NCBI GenBank assembly: GCA_014204635.1
Contig: JACHLS010000007.1
Span: forward strand, 95,536 to 159,535
Direction of reading: 5' to 3'
From: Sporosarcina luteola
GTDB taxonomy: Bacteria; Bacillota; Bacilli; Bacillales_A; Planococcaceae
Length of the DNA stretch: 64,000 bases
Both the position numbers and the translations under genes were made by a program. Positions 42,932 to 52,353 of the stretch are shown here, piece after piece. The notes below the pieces were generated by a model. That model ran no database searches. It had not been told where the DNA came from and was given only the letters and a program-made list of their open reading frames with translations. Position 1 is the first letter of the stretch, and each line of letters starts with the position of its first letter.

Positions 42932-44284
42932 TTATTCTTCAGTTCCCATTTCCGAACGGACAACATCCGCAATCCGTTGTACATAACGGGAGCAGTCCTC
43001 TTGGTTCGGCGCTTCCACCATGACACGGACGAGCGGTTCAGTTCCCGATGGCCTTACTAATACCCGGCCGTTCCCTGCCATTTCAGCTTCTACTTCTTGA
43101 ATCGTTTTTTTCACATTTCCGTTTGCTGTAACAGCATTTTTATCAGTCACTCGGACATTGACCAGTTCCTGTGGATATACTGTCATTTCACTTGCTAATT
43201 CCGAAAGTTTTCGGCCTGTGCGCTTCATAACATTGACAAGTTGAAGAGCGGTCAGCAAGCCATCTCCTGTCGTATTGTAATCAAGCATGACAATGTGGCC
43301 CGATTGCTCCCCGCCCAAGTTGTAGTTGCCCTTTTTCATCTCTTCCACGACATAACGGTCACCGACTGCCGTTTTGACGCTCTTCATTCCATGAAGATCC
43401 AGCGCCTTATAGAATCCTAGGTTGCTCATGATTGTGGAGACTATAGTGTCAGACTTCAGACGACCCTTCGACTGAAGATGCCTGCCGAGGATAAACATAA
43501 TTTGGTCCCCATCGACAATACGCCCTAATTCATCAACCGCAATGAGTCGATCTCCGTCCCCATCAAATGCCAAGCCGATATCCGCACTTTTTTCCACAAC
43601 AAGCTTGCTCAAACCCTCCGGATGGGTGGAACCTACACCATCGTTAATATTCAATCCGTTTGGCGACGCACCCATGGTAGATAAATCTGCATCAAGATCA
43701 GCAAACAGATGGGTTGCTAAAGAAGAAGTGGCACCATGTGCACAATCAAGTGCGATGTGGACATCCGTAAATTCTTCATCCACCGTCTGCTTCAAATATT
43801 GAATATATTTATGGCCGCCTTCAAAATAATCCGTTACTGTCCCAACATCCGCTCCGATAGGACGTGGCAGGTTGTCATGCTCTTCGTGCAACAGCGTTTC
43901 GATTTCTTCTTCTTGCTCGTCCGTCAGCTTAAAGCCATCTGCCCCAAAAAACTTGATCCCGTTGTCTGCGACTGGATTGTGAGAAGCGGAAATCATGACG
44001 CCTGCCTGCGCGTTCATCGCACGTGTCAAATACGCAACTCCGGGTGTACTTATGACACCCAGACGCATTACTTCAATTCCATTTGACATGAGACCTGCGA
44101 TAAGTGCACTCTCCAGCATTTGACCCGATATCCGAGTATCTCTTCCGACTAATACCTGCGCTTTTTCGTTTAAGTCTTTGGTCAGTACGTATCCGCCCAG
44201 CCTGCCTAATTTGAAAGCCAGTTCAGGTGTCAATTCCTTATTTGCAATCCCACGAACACCATCTGTTCCGAAATACTTTGTCAT
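42932..44284 (-). CDS. glmM: Phosphoglucosamine mutase
   Basis: Cytoplasmic enzyme (450 aa) converting glucosamine-6-phosphate to glucosamine-1-phosphate for UDP-GlcNAc and peptidoglycan synthesis. The phospho-serine loop is MISASHNP (Ser101), the metal loop FDGDGDRL, and the sugar-phosphate site at the C-terminus reads [13 protein letters not shown]. The start [12 protein letters not shown] at 44284 is behind GGGAG; the frame is open to 44302. It is the third gene of cdaA-cdaR-glmM. In B. subtilis GlmM also inhibits CdaA. Confidence 0.96.
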   Translation of the reverse strand: MTKYFGTDGVRGIANKELTPELAFKLGRLGGYVLTKDLNEKAQVLVGRDTRISGQMLESALIAGLMSNGIEVMRLGVISTPGVAYLTRAMNAQAGVMISASHNPVADNGIKFFGADGFKLTDEQEEEIETLLHEEHDNLPRPIGADVGTVTDYFEGGHKYIQYLKQTVDEEFTDVHIALDCAHGATSSLATHLFADLDADLSTMGASPNGLNINDGVGSTHPEGLSKLVVEKSADIGLAFDGDGDRLIAVDELGRIVDGDQIMFILGRHLQSKGRLKSDTIVSTIMSNLGFYKALDLHGMKSVKTAVGDRYVVEEMKKGNYNLGGEQSGHIVMLDYNTTGDGLLTALQLVNVMKRTGRKLSELASEMTVYPQELVNVRVTDKNAVTANGNVKKTIQEVEAEMAGNGRVLVRPSGTEPLVRVMVEAPNQEDCSRYVQRIADVVRSEMGTEE

Positions 44285-44323
44285 ATTGATTCTCCCTTTC
44301 AACGCTATACATTCTGTCTTTGA

Positions 44324-45625
44324 TCAAGTCAACACGATTTCCAACGTAACTTCTTCATCAGAAAGCTTCCATGCGATGCCATCGGGTAGTTCCGTCTGTA
44401 TGGGAAACGACTGCTCCCCTTCCGCATCCACTTGCGATGTATCAATGAAGAGGCGGAAATCGGACATTTTAAGTGAATTGATGACATCCTGATCAGCCGT
44501 TACCGTCACATCAACAAGCCCATTCTCTGGTTTGTTGAATGTGCTCTTAAATTGTTGATGAAGTCCTCTTATTTCTATAGGTACATTTGAAAATTTTTTT
44601 GTCACTTTCATTTGCGCTGTCGCTTCTGTTTCAGGTTCGGTTTCTGGATCGACTGAGACTTCCGGAGCCGTTTCCTCCGAACCAGTCACTTTCGTCACAT
44701 TGATCAATACTTTGATTTTATCGGCCGATATGTTTTTGACGCCTCTTGGTTTTGGCAAAGTCACCTCGTAGGTGCCCGACTCTGTAATATCGGAAACGTC
44801 CACATTAACCCGCATTTCCTTAATCGGATCCAAAATGCCACGCGACCCGTACAATTTAACTTCTTTGACATCACTTGATATGGAATTAATAGTGACGCCG
44901 TCCATAGGTGTTCCTTTCTGTTTCAATACGATAGGAACTTCCTTATTATTCTCTTCTATTTGTACTTTTACGTTCACTTCCTCAGGGACTATGGTCACAT
45001 TTAACTTATTAAGCTCTCGATCAAGCACTCGCACTCTCGCTTTTTGCTCAAACGATTTATCAATTCCCTTTTCTTTCGTAGCTGAAACCTTGACGAAACT
45101 GATCGCTTCCACCACACTTTTTGCGCCCGTCACTTCAATACTGGAGGGCTCGACTTCCATTTTAACAACATTATAATCCTCTGCAAGCAGCCGCTCGTTC
45201 AATTCTGGATCGACCCGAAACGATTGGGTAATTTTTTCTTCAATATTGACAGTAATTGTGGCAGGATCCAATTTTACTTGCAGCTTATCTGACAGATTTT
45301 CCGTTTTAATTTGAACTGAGTGCTCACCTATAAGAAGTTTTCTCAAATCCACTTTCACCGAAAAATCCTTCATATATTTGGTCGACTGAACAATGTTCAC
45401 AGGTCCTTCTATCGTCACATTGACAGTTTCCGGCACACCGGTCACAACTAGATTTTCTGTATCGTAATAAACTTCTACTGGCACGTCATGAATGATATCT
45501 ACAGTGTCGCCGATCGTATTGCGTGAAGCATCGTCCTCTTTTGCCTGGACGGTGATAAAGAAGAAGAGCGCCAGAACTAATGCTGTTAACCGCAAAAACC
45601 AAGGACGATCAAACAAGTTATCCAT
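44324..45625 (-). CDS. cdaR: CdaA regulator CdaR (YbbR-domain protein)
   Basis: Membrane-anchored extracytoplasmic protein of 433 aa. One N-terminal helix (RPWFLRLTALVLALFFFITVQ) is followed by about four YbbR repeats (about residues 50-430) and a Glu/Pro-rich linker near 325-345. It regulates the c-di-AMP synthase CdaA. The ATG at 45623-45625 overlaps the end of cdaA by eight bases. The longer frame to 45745 lies inside cdaA and is rejected. Confidence 0.92.
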   Translation of the reverse strand: MDNLFDRPWFLRLTALVLALFFFITVQAKEDDASRNTIGDTVDIIHDVPVEVYYDTENLVVTGVPETVNVTIEGPVNIVQSTKYMKDFSVKVDLRKLLIGEHSVQIKTENLSDKLQVKLDPATITVNIEEKITQSFRVDPELNERLLAEDYNVVKMEVEPSSIEVTGAKSVVEAISFVKVSATKEKGIDKSFEQKARVRVLDRELNKLNVTIVPEEVNVKVQIEENNKEVPIVLKQKGTPMDGVTINSISSDVKEVKLYGSRGILDPIKEMRVNVDVSDITESGTYEVTLPKPRGVKNISADKIKVLINVTKVTGSEETAPEVSVDPETEPETEATAQMKVTKKFSNVPIEIRGLHQQFKSTFNKPENGLVDVTVTADQDVINSLKMSDFRLFIDTSQVDAEGEQSFPIQTELPDGIAWKLSDEEVTLEIVLT

Positions 45626-46454
45626 TTTTCCGCTTCCCCCATTTCCAGAAAGAAGTATTCGACTGTTCAATTTCCGGCCCGAACCAGACAGTCCGCAATT
45701 GGTTCTCAAATTCCTCCATGGATAGGTTCCGATTAATGTCGCCATCTACAGTGATGCTGACAGCTCCTGTCTCCTCTGAAACCACAATAGTAATCGCATC
45801 TGTCACTTCACTGATGCCCAATGCGGCCCGATGGCGGGTTCCCAACTCCTTTGAAATGAATGGATTTTCAGACAATGGCAAATAACAGGCTGCGGCCGCA
45901 ATCCGATTTCGCTGTATAATGACTGCCCCGTCATGCAGCGGTGTATTTGGAATAAAAATATTTATGAGCAATTCAGATGAAACATTTGAATTCATTGGAA
46001 TTCCTGTTTCAATGTATTCACTCAACCCTGTTTGCCGCTCTATAGAAATGAGCGCACCGATTCGTCGCTTTGCCATATAGCTGACCGATTTGCTGAATGC
46101 TTCAATCAGGCGATCGCGTTCTTCTGCCTCCTGTAAGGCCGATCGAGAAAATAGACGTCCTCTTCCCAATTGTTCAAGCGCACGCCGTAATTCAGGCTGA
46201 AATAGAATAATAATAGCAAGGAACCCAAATACGACCACCTGTTCCATCATCCATCGCAATGTGTCCAATCCTAGGAATTCCGTCAGAATGCGAACAATCA
46301 GGATGACAAAGATCCCTTTCAGCAACTGTACGGCCTTCGTCCCCCGAATGATGGTGAACAGTTTATAGAAGACGAACCAAACAAGAAGCACATCCACAAT
46401 ATTTTTCAGTATTTCAACCGGACTTGAGTTCGTTATCGATTCCCAAATAGGCAT
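45618..46454 (-). CDS. cdaA: Diadenylate cyclase CdaA
   Basis: Membrane-bound c-di-AMP synthase (278 aa). Three N-terminal helices (about residues 12-90) precede a DAC catalytic domain with the DGA motif (TPLHDGAVII) and the RHR motif (LGTRHRAALG). c-di-AMP controls potassium and osmotic balance and cell-wall homeostasis. ATG 46454 (MPIWESIT) behind AGGGGAG is preferred; in-frame starts further upstream are possible. It is transcribed with cdaR and glmM, separated from rsiW by a terminator. Confidence 0.94.
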   Translation of the reverse strand: MPIWESITNSSPVEILKNIVDVLLVWFVFYKLFTIIRGTKAVQLLKGIFVILIVRILTEFLGLDTLRWMMEQVVVFGFLAIIILFQPELRRALEQLGRGRLFSRSALQEAEERDRLIEAFSKSVSYMAKRRIGALISIERQTGLSEYIETGIPMNSNVSSELLINIFIPNTPLHDGAVIIQRNRIAAAACYLPLSENPFISKELGTRHRAALGISEVTDAITIVVSEETGAVSITVDGDINRNLSMEEFENQLRTVWFGPEIEQSNTSFWKWGKRKNG

Positions 46455-46598
46455 GTGCTCCCCTACCTTCATTTCCAATTTCTATTTTTTTATTATAGCA
46501 TACAGACAGTTATGCCGCCCCTTACAGAATGATTACAGTTGCGTAAGATTCAGTCTGCAGCCGTTATGTACAAACATTCTGGTATTGGCGGAGTACAT

Positions 46599-46637
46599 AA
46601 AAAAACGATCGGAGGGCCCCAAGCCTCTCCGGTCGCT
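46599..46637 (-). terminator. Terminator after rsiW
   Basis: A GC-rich minus-strand stem of about 13 pairs (GCGACCGGAGAGG with the facing CCCTCCGATCGT, some mismatches), then seven T. It separates the sigW-rsiW unit from cdaA-cdaR-glmM. Confidence 0.8.
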
Positions 46638-47284
46638 TATTCGTTTTCGTTCTGCAGATTTTCGCCCTTTTCATTACTAGAAGACGGGAAAAAACCTTTT
46701 ACAGTAGTCTTTATATTATACCAGAGCCAATCGAAAGCTTTGTCGATTTCTTCACTCTTCCCTGTGACCACGGCAGTGGAAGCCATATATTTTGATCCGT
46801 TGATGACGGTCACGTTTCCATCAACCTCACCCTCAATACGGATATTGCCGTTTTTAACGACGATATCCCCTTTGACCGTCTCTCCAGCCGGTACAACGAC
46901 GGTCTCACCTTCAATTACGAGGTTCGGTTGTTTTGTTACAGAGAAATGCTGATTACTATAGCTTGAAAAGAGCGTGGCGCTCATTAGCACGACAAACATG
47001 GCTGCCGCCGCAATTAACGGGTGCCTCCGGAGCAAACGATGAATACCTGCTTTCGGCTTCTCTTTCGGCAGACGATCCATGACGCCAGAGACGAATCCTT
47101 CAGGCGCTTTTACAGGCTCGGCAAGTTGCAAGAAGGAAACAGCAGATTGCAATTCATCCATCATCTCTTTACATGATGGGCACTCTGTTAAATGCTCCTT
47201 CAGTTTACGCTCTTCTTCCCGACTGATATCACCGTCTAAATACGCGTGCATATAGTGGATCATTGACTCACGACACGTATTCAT
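46637..47284 (-). CDS. rsiW: Anti-sigma-W factor RsiW
   Basis: Membrane anti-sigma factor (215 aa). The zinc anti-sigma domain is EHLTECPSCKE, one helix lies near residues 85-105 (HPLIAAAAMFVVLM), and the extracytoplasmic part closely matches B. subtilis RsiW, with SVTKQPNLVIEGETVVVPAGE and NGSKYMASTAVVTG. It holds SigW inactive until cut by PrsW and RasP under envelope stress. ATG 47284 has GGAGGG eight bases upstream. The long open frame upstream belongs to another frame of sigW. Confidence 0.94.
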   Translation of the reverse strand: MNTCRESMIHYMHAYLDGDISREEERKLKEHLTECPSCKEMMDELQSAVSFLQLAEPVKAPEGFVSGVMDRLPKEKPKAGIHRLLRRHPLIAAAAMFVVLMSATLFSSYSNQHFSVTKQPNLVIEGETVVVPAGETVKGDIVVKNGNIRIEGEVDGNVTVINGSKYMASTAVVTGKSEEIDKAFDWLWYNIKTTVKGFFPSSSNEKGENLQNENE

Positions 47285-47297
47285 CCTTTCTTCCCTC

Positions 47298-47861
47298 CTA
47301 CATATTACCCATCTGTTTCCGAAGTGCTTCTCTTCCGCGGTGTACGCGGGTCTTAACGGTCCCAAGCGGCAATTCCAAAATATCACTGATCTCTTGCAAC
47401 GGTAGCTCTTCCATATAGCGGAGTATGATAACAGAACGATACTTATCAGGAAGTCTGCCAATCTCATATTGAATGCGTTCCTGTGTCTCCATCTTCTCCA
47501 CCTCATCTTCCGGCAAATCACCGGTGGCCGCGATTTGTGAGTACATATTGAGCCCTTCCGTTCCAGGCACTTCCGCATCTAGGTAATAATCCGGTTTTTT
47601 CTTCCGGATTCGATCGATGCATAGGTTTGTCGCAATGCGAAATAACCAAGTTGAAAACTTTCTCTTTTGATCATACGTATGGATGTTCACGTATGCACGT
47701 ACAAAGGCTTCCTGGGCAATGTCTTCCGCTTCTTGTCGATTGCCTAGCATTCGATAGCAGACCTGGTATAGCCGATGCTGAAACATGGTGACGATTTCTT
47801 CGAATGCTTCATGGTTGCCTTTTAACACTTCATTTATTCGTTTATTGACCAATTCATCCAA
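47298..47861 (-). CDS. sigW: ECF sigma factor SigW
   Basis: Extracytoplasmic-function sigma factor (187 aa) for antimicrobial and cell-envelope stress. It is very close to B. subtilis SigW in LGNRQEAEDIAQEAFVRAYVNI, KFSTWLFRIATNLCIDRIRKKKPDYYLDAEV and GTVKTRVHRGREALRKQ. The start is TTG 47861 with GGAGG ten bases upstream; no in-frame ATG fits. It is followed 13 bases later by rsiW and preceded by a SigW-type promoter. Confidence 0.95.
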   Translation of the reverse strand: MDELVNKRINEVLKGNHEAFEEIVTMFQHRLYQVCYRMLGNRQEAEDIAQEAFVRAYVNIHTYDQKRKFSTWLFRIATNLCIDRIRKKKPDYYLDAEVPGTEGLNMYSQIAATGDLPEDEVEKMETQERIQYEIGRLPDKYRSVIILRYMEELPLQEISDILELPLGTVKTRVHRGREALRKQMGNM

Positions 47862-47899
47862 TGACTTTCATCCTCCGCTCCATGCGGCTGTGCCTTCTA

Positions 47900-47926
47900 T
47901 ACGAATGAAGGTATCAACAGGTTTCA
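47900..47926 (-). promoter_or_regulatory. SigW-type autoregulatory promoter
   Basis: Minus strand: TGAAAC (47921-47926), a 17-base spacer and CGTA (47900-47903). The B. subtilis SigW consensus is TGAAAC-N16-CGTA, so the spacer is one base long. It is about 40 bases before the sigW start. Confidence 0.8.
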
Positions 47927-48105
47927 TTTTTAGATACTTTTATTTTAGCAAATAAGTAGGATTTTTTCTCCCCTTTCATGAACATATTCTACTTTTCTAG
48001 CAAATGAAACATATGATTGGTCCGCAGATCCCCTGACTTCCTCTTTAACTGAAGTCATCCCCCTTACTTTTTCACGTATTGTTTTTTCATAGTGAGCCGC
48101 TGAAA

Positions 48106-48134
48106 TAAAAAAACCCGCCAATTTACAGCGGGCC
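48106..48134 (-). terminator. Terminator of rocF
   Basis: Stem CCCGC / GCGGG (48114-48118 with 48128-48132) followed on the minus strand by TTTTTTT. Confidence 0.8.
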
Positions 48135-48142
48135 TAAACAGT

Positions 48143-49048
48143 TTAAATTAATTTTTCACCGAACAAGGATCCCATAAGGGCAACAGCCACTTCAGCTGTT
48201 TTGTTCTTTTCATCAAGGATTGGGTTTACTTCTACAAATTCAGCAGAAGTAATCAGCCCGGAATCCTCCAGCATCTCCATTGCAAGGTGGCTCTCACGAT
48301 AGCTGATACCGCCTGGTACCGGCGTCCCGACTCCTGGTGTATAAAGGGGATCCAGACCGTCCAAATCTAAAGAAAGATGGACACCATCCACTTGGCGGGA
48401 TTGCAGATAAGCAATGGCTTCTTCCATGACAACCGTCATGCCGAATTTATCGATCTCATGCATCGTAAACACTTTGATGCCTAGTTCTTGAATCAGTTTC
48501 CGCTCGCCAGGATCTACAGAGCGCGCCCCGATAATGACAATATTTTCTGGTTTAACTTTTTGACCTTCCCGATGAAGATTGACGAGCCTTTCATGGCCTA
48601 TACCCATATTGACAGCAAGGGGCATACCATGGATGTTGCCTGAAGGTGAAGTTTCGGCAGTATTCATATCTGCATGTGCATCGTACCAAATGACGCCAAG
48701 ATTGTCATACGCGTCAGCAAGGCCTGCAATCGTACCGATTGCTATACTGTGGTCTCCACCAAAGACGAGTGGAAAACGGCCATTTTTTAAGACCTGGGAC
48801 ACTCTTGAAGCAAGCTCCGAATTCGCTTCAATTACTTGATCCAAGTTTTTCAAGCGCTCGTCCACGGGTTCTTTTTGTTCCACCGCACTCACCGGCACAT
48901 CGCCTTCGTCTTTCACTTGATGCCCAATTGCCTCGAGCCTGCCAATTGCATTTGCATATCGCATAGCACTCGGCCCCATGTCGACGCCTCTTCTATTTTG
49001 TCCTAAATCTAACGGTACACCAATAATTGATATGTTGCGTTGTTCCAT
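48143..49048 (-). CDS. rocF: Arginase
   Basis: Cytoplasmic manganese enzyme (301 aa) splitting arginine to ornithine and urea. The metal motifs are complete: GGDHSI, DAHADMNT and SLDLDGLDP. Length fits arginase rather than the shorter agmatinases. GGGAGG lies upstream of the ATG. No other roc genes adjoin. Arginase next to sigW matches the gene order I know from other Bacillales. Confidence 0.95.
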   Translation of the reverse strand: MEQRNISIIGVPLDLGQNRRGVDMGPSAMRYANAIGRLEAIGHQVKDEGDVPVSAVEQKEPVDERLKNLDQVIEANSELASRVSQVLKNGRFPLVFGGDHSIAIGTIAGLADAYDNLGVIWYDAHADMNTAETSPSGNIHGMPLAVNMGIGHERLVNLHREGQKVKPENIVIIGARSVDPGERKLIQELGIKVFTMHEIDKFGMTVVMEEAIAYLQSRQVDGVHLSLDLDGLDPLYTPGVGTPVPGGISYRESHLAMEMLEDSGLITSAEFVEVNPILDEKNKTAEVAVALMGSLFGEKLI

Positions 49049-49133
49049 CTTAAAATCCTCCCTTTCTACATATCAACATTGTAAGACCTTCTGTTTAATG
49101 GCTCAACTCGACATTTTTACGAATATTTATACG

Positions 49134-51224
49134 TCACAGGCTCATCATTAAAGAACAATCTTCGGCAGGCAGCGGCCGGCTATAAAAATAGCCTTGTCCT
49201 TCTTGACAACCTAGATCCAGTAAAATTTTCGCCTGTTCTTCGGTTTCAATTCCTTCTGCTATCACATGCAGGCCCGCTGTTTCTGCAATTGTAACAATTG
49301 CCTTGACGATGGCACGGCTATTTTCATTCACATCGATATCGCGAATGAACGACATATCAATTTTCACTGTATCTGCTGGCAGTTCCTGAATGTAGCTAAA
49401 ATTGCTGTATCCTGTTCCAAAGTCATCGATCGCGACTGTCATGCCAAGCGATCGAATAGCCTCCAGCGTCTCTTTCATATGTTCTTTTTCCGCGAATGAA
49501 CTCTCAGTCACTTCAATTTCAATTAATTCTGGCGTAATTCCATTACTTTTTAATACCTTCTTGATCCGATCTACAATTTCGGGATCTTCCAACTGAACAG
49601 TTGACATATTGACCGCAATACGCACAGGAGGATAGCCCGCTTCCTGCCAGCAGAGCGCTTGTTTACAAGCTTCCTGAAAGACCCAATCTCCCAGCGGAAG
49701 AATTAGACGGCTCTCTTCTGCAAGAGGAATAAAGCGATCTGGAGAAATTCTACCGAGTTCCGGATGATCCCAACGGACAAGTGCTTCCACTCCCGTCAAG
49801 TCACCTCTGGCCAAATTCATCTTTGGTTGGTATTCCAATGTAAAAAATCCAAGTTGCACACTTTTGCGTAATTCACTCTCTAACAATATGCGTTCTAATG
49901 TTTTTGTTTCAGTTCCTGGTTCGTAGACCTTTAAGCCTCCGCCTCCCAGCTCTTTTACGTAATGAAGGGCTTTTTCTGCATTCTTCACTAGCTCCGAAGC
50001 ATTTCCTGCATGTTCTGGATAGGAAGCAATACCATAGCTGGTTGAAAGAGAGTAGGCTCGATTGCCGATGTTGATTGGTGTTTCCACAAATGCCTTAATT
50101 CGACGTGTCTGCTTCTCAGCCTGTTCAAAAGTACCGGAGAGCGTAAAGGCAAATTCATCTCCGGATATCCTTCCAATGAGTTCATCGGATCCCACCAATT
50201 GTTTTAATCTTCCGGCTATAGCGGCTAGTACATAATCTCCCTTTTCATGACCGAAAGACTCATTGACGTAGCGCAACCGGTCAATGTTTAAATGAACCAA
50301 ACTGAAAGCTGCTCCCGTCTTCTTGGACGTCTCTACCCTGTTCATTAAATGTTGACGGAAAGCAATGCGGTTAAACAACGAAGTCAACTGATCCGTATGT
50401 TCCAAACTTCGGATAAGATTCTCCGTCTCTTTTCGATTCGTAATATCTTGCATAGCAACAACCCAATGTTGAAAATAGCGGCCCGGCTCGCGAATGGGAT
50501 TGACAGAGACTTTCATGACAAGCGAACAACCATCGTGTGCTGAAATTTGCAATTCCATCGCATCGGGTTGCGTATCCTCTTTCATCATTTCGAGCATGTG
50601 ATCAACAAGACCTTGATCCCTTTTCTCCACGAAGGAATACAGCGTATCCTCATTTAACGTCAATTGGTATCCTAATAATTTCTTAAAAGAGGGGGACACA
50701 TATTGAAATTGGCCTTCCTGATCAATAACAGCAATGAAGTCAGAAGCATTTTCTGTAATTAACCGATACAGTTCCGCGTTCTCCAACATTTTCTGTTCCA
50801 TGTTTTTCCTTTCCGTAATATCATAACGGAGAGCGATATAACGCAGTGGCGCAGTTCCCACTTCTCTCTGTATAGGTATTATTTTGGTATCAACCCAGTA
50901 ATATGTCCCGTTCTTCGCACGATTCCGTATTTCCCCTTTCCATATTTCACCACGTGCAATGGTGGACCACATATTTTGAAAAAACGTGGGGGAATGATAG
51001 CCCGAATTGATTTTACGATGGGTGGATCCTATTAATTCATCAACACTGTATTGAGAAATTTCACAGAACAATTCATTGACATAGGTGATTTTTCCAGCCT
51101 GGTCGGTAATTGCTACAATCGCAGATTGATCGAGTGCATAAGCTATATCCGCCAACAATTCATCCGGCCGTTGCAAACTACCATCGCCAATTATGCTTTG
51201 CATCATCTTCATATAGTCCTGCAT
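49134..51224 (-). CDS. PAS-PAS-GGDEF-EAL c-di-GMP protein
   Basis: Cytoplasmic protein of 696 aa. PAS 1 spans about 28-140 (with a PAC tail YDITERK), PAS 2 about 150-265 (QDITNRK), GGDEF about 275-435 and EAL about 445-690. The GGDEF signature is SGDEF (354-358) and the preceding metal-site region is NIDRLRYVNES, so cyclase activity is uncertain. The EAL domain looks active: EALVRW (480-485), NMS, EVTESSF, DDFGTGYSNFSY, AEGIETEEQ. It probably works mainly as a PAS-controlled phosphodiesterase. AGAGG precedes the ATG. Confidence 0.88.
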   Translation of the reverse strand: MQDYMKMMQSIIGDGSLQRPDELLADIAYALDQSAIVAITDQAGKITYVNELFCEISQYSVDELIGSTHRKINSGYHSPTFFQNMWSTIARGEIWKGEIRNRAKNGTYYWVDTKIIPIQREVGTAPLRYIALRYDITERKNMEQKMLENAELYRLITENASDFIAVIDQEGQFQYVSPSFKKLLGYQLTLNEDTLYSFVEKRDQGLVDHMLEMMKEDTQPDAMELQISAHDGCSLVMKVSVNPIREPGRYFQHWVVAMQDITNRKETENLIRSLEHTDQLTSLFNRIAFRQHLMNRVETSKKTGAAFSLVHLNIDRLRYVNESFGHEKGDYVLAAIAGRLKQLVGSDELIGRISGDEFAFTLSGTFEQAEKQTRRIKAFVETPINIGNRAYSLSTSYGIASYPEHAGNASELVKNAEKALHYVKELGGGGLKVYEPGTETKTLERILLESELRKSVQLGFFTLEYQPKMNLARGDLTGVEALVRWDHPELGRISPDRFIPLAEESRLILPLGDWVFQEACKQALCWQEAGYPPVRIAVNMSTVQLEDPEIVDRIKKVLKSNGITPELIEIEVTESSFAEKEHMKETLEAIRSLGMTVAIDDFGTGYSNFSYIQELPADTVKIDMSFIRDIDVNENSRAIVKAIVTIAETAGLHVIAEGIETEEQAKILLDLGCQEGQGYFYSRPLPAEDCSLMMSL

Positions 51225-51445
51225 ACAACTACCTCTTCCCTGAAAGAGCTATTTCTTTTTTTATTACACATCTTAATTCGAGGACTTAATACCTATACTA
51301 TACTATAAAAGTGTGGTAAAGGCTTTACCCACAGCAATAAATTCAGCCAATATGTGTCTAAATGATGCAAGCACAAACTAGAAACCTATTCGGATAGTGA
51401 ATAGAGTACAAGCCTGAAGAAATTCATTCATATAATGAAACCACA

Positions 51446-51472
51446 TAAAAAACCCTTCCATATTTGGAAGGG
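51446..51472 (-). terminator. Terminator of the tRNA cluster
   Basis: Stem CCCTTCCA / TGGAAGGG with a four-base loop, followed on the minus strand by TTTTTT, 34 bases after the tRNA-Gln gene. Confidence 0.92.
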
Positions 51473-51505
51473 CCTGATGTATTAAACAAATATTAATAAT
51501 AAGTT

Positions 51506-51580
51506 TGGCTGGGGTAGCTGGATTCGAACCAACGAATGACGGAGTCAAAGTCCGTTGCCTTACCGCTTGGCTATACCCCA
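51506..51580 (-). tRNA. tRNA-Gln (UUG)
   Basis: Cloverleaf on the minus strand. The acceptor stem is TGGGGTA / TACCCCA, the anticodon loop has TTG, the T arm GGTTCGAATCC is intact, and CCA is encoded. Last gene of the cluster. Confidence 0.95.
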
Positions 51581-51651
51581 AAAACAATATGTAGTACATC
51601 CACTATCTTACTATGGACAACTTGACAATTTTCATACATACAAATAAAAAA

Positions 51652-51726
51652 TGGTGACCCCTACGGGATTCGAACCCGTGTTACCGCCGTGAAAGGGCGG
51701 TGTCTTAACCGCTTGACCAAGGGGCC
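51652..51726 (-). tRNA. tRNA-Glu (UUC)
   Basis: Minus strand. The acceptor stem is GGCCCCT / AGGGGTC (one G-T), the anticodon arm is CCGCC-CTTTCAC-GGCGG with anticodon TTC, and CCA is encoded. Confidence 0.95.
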
Positions 51727-51735
51727 TTAAGATAA

Positions 51736-51820
51736 TGGTGGTGGGGGACGGATTCGAACCGCCGAACCCGGAGGGAGCGGATTTACAGTCCGCCGCGTTT
51801 AGCCACTTCGCTACCCCACC
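51736..51820 (-). tRNA. tRNA-Tyr (GUA)
   Basis: Minus strand. The acceptor is GGTGGGG / CCCCACC, the anticodon GTA lies in ACTGTAAAT, a long variable arm is present as expected for bacterial tRNA-Tyr, and CCA is encoded. It lies nine bases upstream of tRNA-Glu. Confidence 0.95.
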
Positions 51821-51828
51821 GATTTAAA

Positions 51829-52051
51829 ATTGCGATCAGCTTCGCATTACTGCGTCAACCACTTTCGCTCAGTCAGTCACGTACGTGAGTACGCTCCTTC
51901 CTTCTCTCAATTGTTTCCTTGTTCTGCTCGCTTCTCCCAATTTTAAATGGGATTGCGATCAGCTTCGCATTACTGCGTCAACCGCTTTTGCTCAGTCAGT
52001 CACGTACGTGAGTACGCTCCTTCCTTCTCTGTTTCCTTGTTCTGCTCGCTT
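51829..52051. repeat. Direct duplication of about 100 bp between tRNA genes
   Basis: Copy 1 is 51829-51933 and copy 2 is 51952-52051, offset 123 bases. They are nearly identical except for two substitutions and five extra bases (CAATT) in copy 1. Each contains the small inverted repeat CGTAC-GTGA-GTACG and ends in CTTGTTCTGCTCGCTT. Both lie between tRNA-Thr and tRNA-Tyr, inside the presumed transcript. Similar sequence is, to my memory, common near rRNA/tRNA clusters of Bacillales, but I cannot verify this here. Confidence 0.88.
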
Positions 52052-52124
52052 CACTTGCACAGGATATGTGCTGGCTTCGGTGTTGCGACAGGACGTCGCG
52101 CTTTTAACCGAAGTTCATTTAGAA

Positions 52125-52200
52125 TGGAGCTTCCAGCCGGGCTCGAACCGGCGACCTCTTCCTTACCATGGAAGCACTCTACCTGCTGAGCTATGGAAGC
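52125..52200 (-). tRNA. tRNA-Thr (GGU)
   Basis: Minus strand. The acceptor is GCTTCCA / TGGAAGC, the anticodon arm is CTTCC-ATGGTAA-GGAAG with anticodon GGT, the T arm is intact and CCA is encoded. Confidence 0.94.
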
Positions 52201-52312
52201 AGTAGATGTCCATTTGAGAGTAAATCTTCTCTCCTAGGCACAAAACCTATTGTAAGGTCGGTCAATTTAAAAGTCAATAGTTAATTAACTATTTTTATTT
52301 ATCAGTTGGCAA

Positions 52313-52335
52313 TAAAAAACCACTTCAGCAAGTGG
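52313..52335 (-). terminator. Terminator after tRNA-Asn
   Basis: Minus-strand stem CCACTT-GCTG-AAGTGG followed by TTTTTT, about 20 bases after tRNA-Asn. It implies tRNA-Asn is made apart from the Thr-Tyr-Glu-Gln group, or that read-through is partial. Confidence 0.8.
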
Positions 52336-52353
52336 CAGCCCGTAAAATAAAAA

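Noticed and set aside
45626..45745. 40-codon N-terminal extension of cdaR
   Set aside because: It lies inside cdaA in another frame. The membrane anchor starts right after the ATG at 45625.
47285..47578. Long N-terminal extension of rsiW
   Set aside because: It is another frame of sigW. A good ribosome-binding site and homology place the start at 47284.
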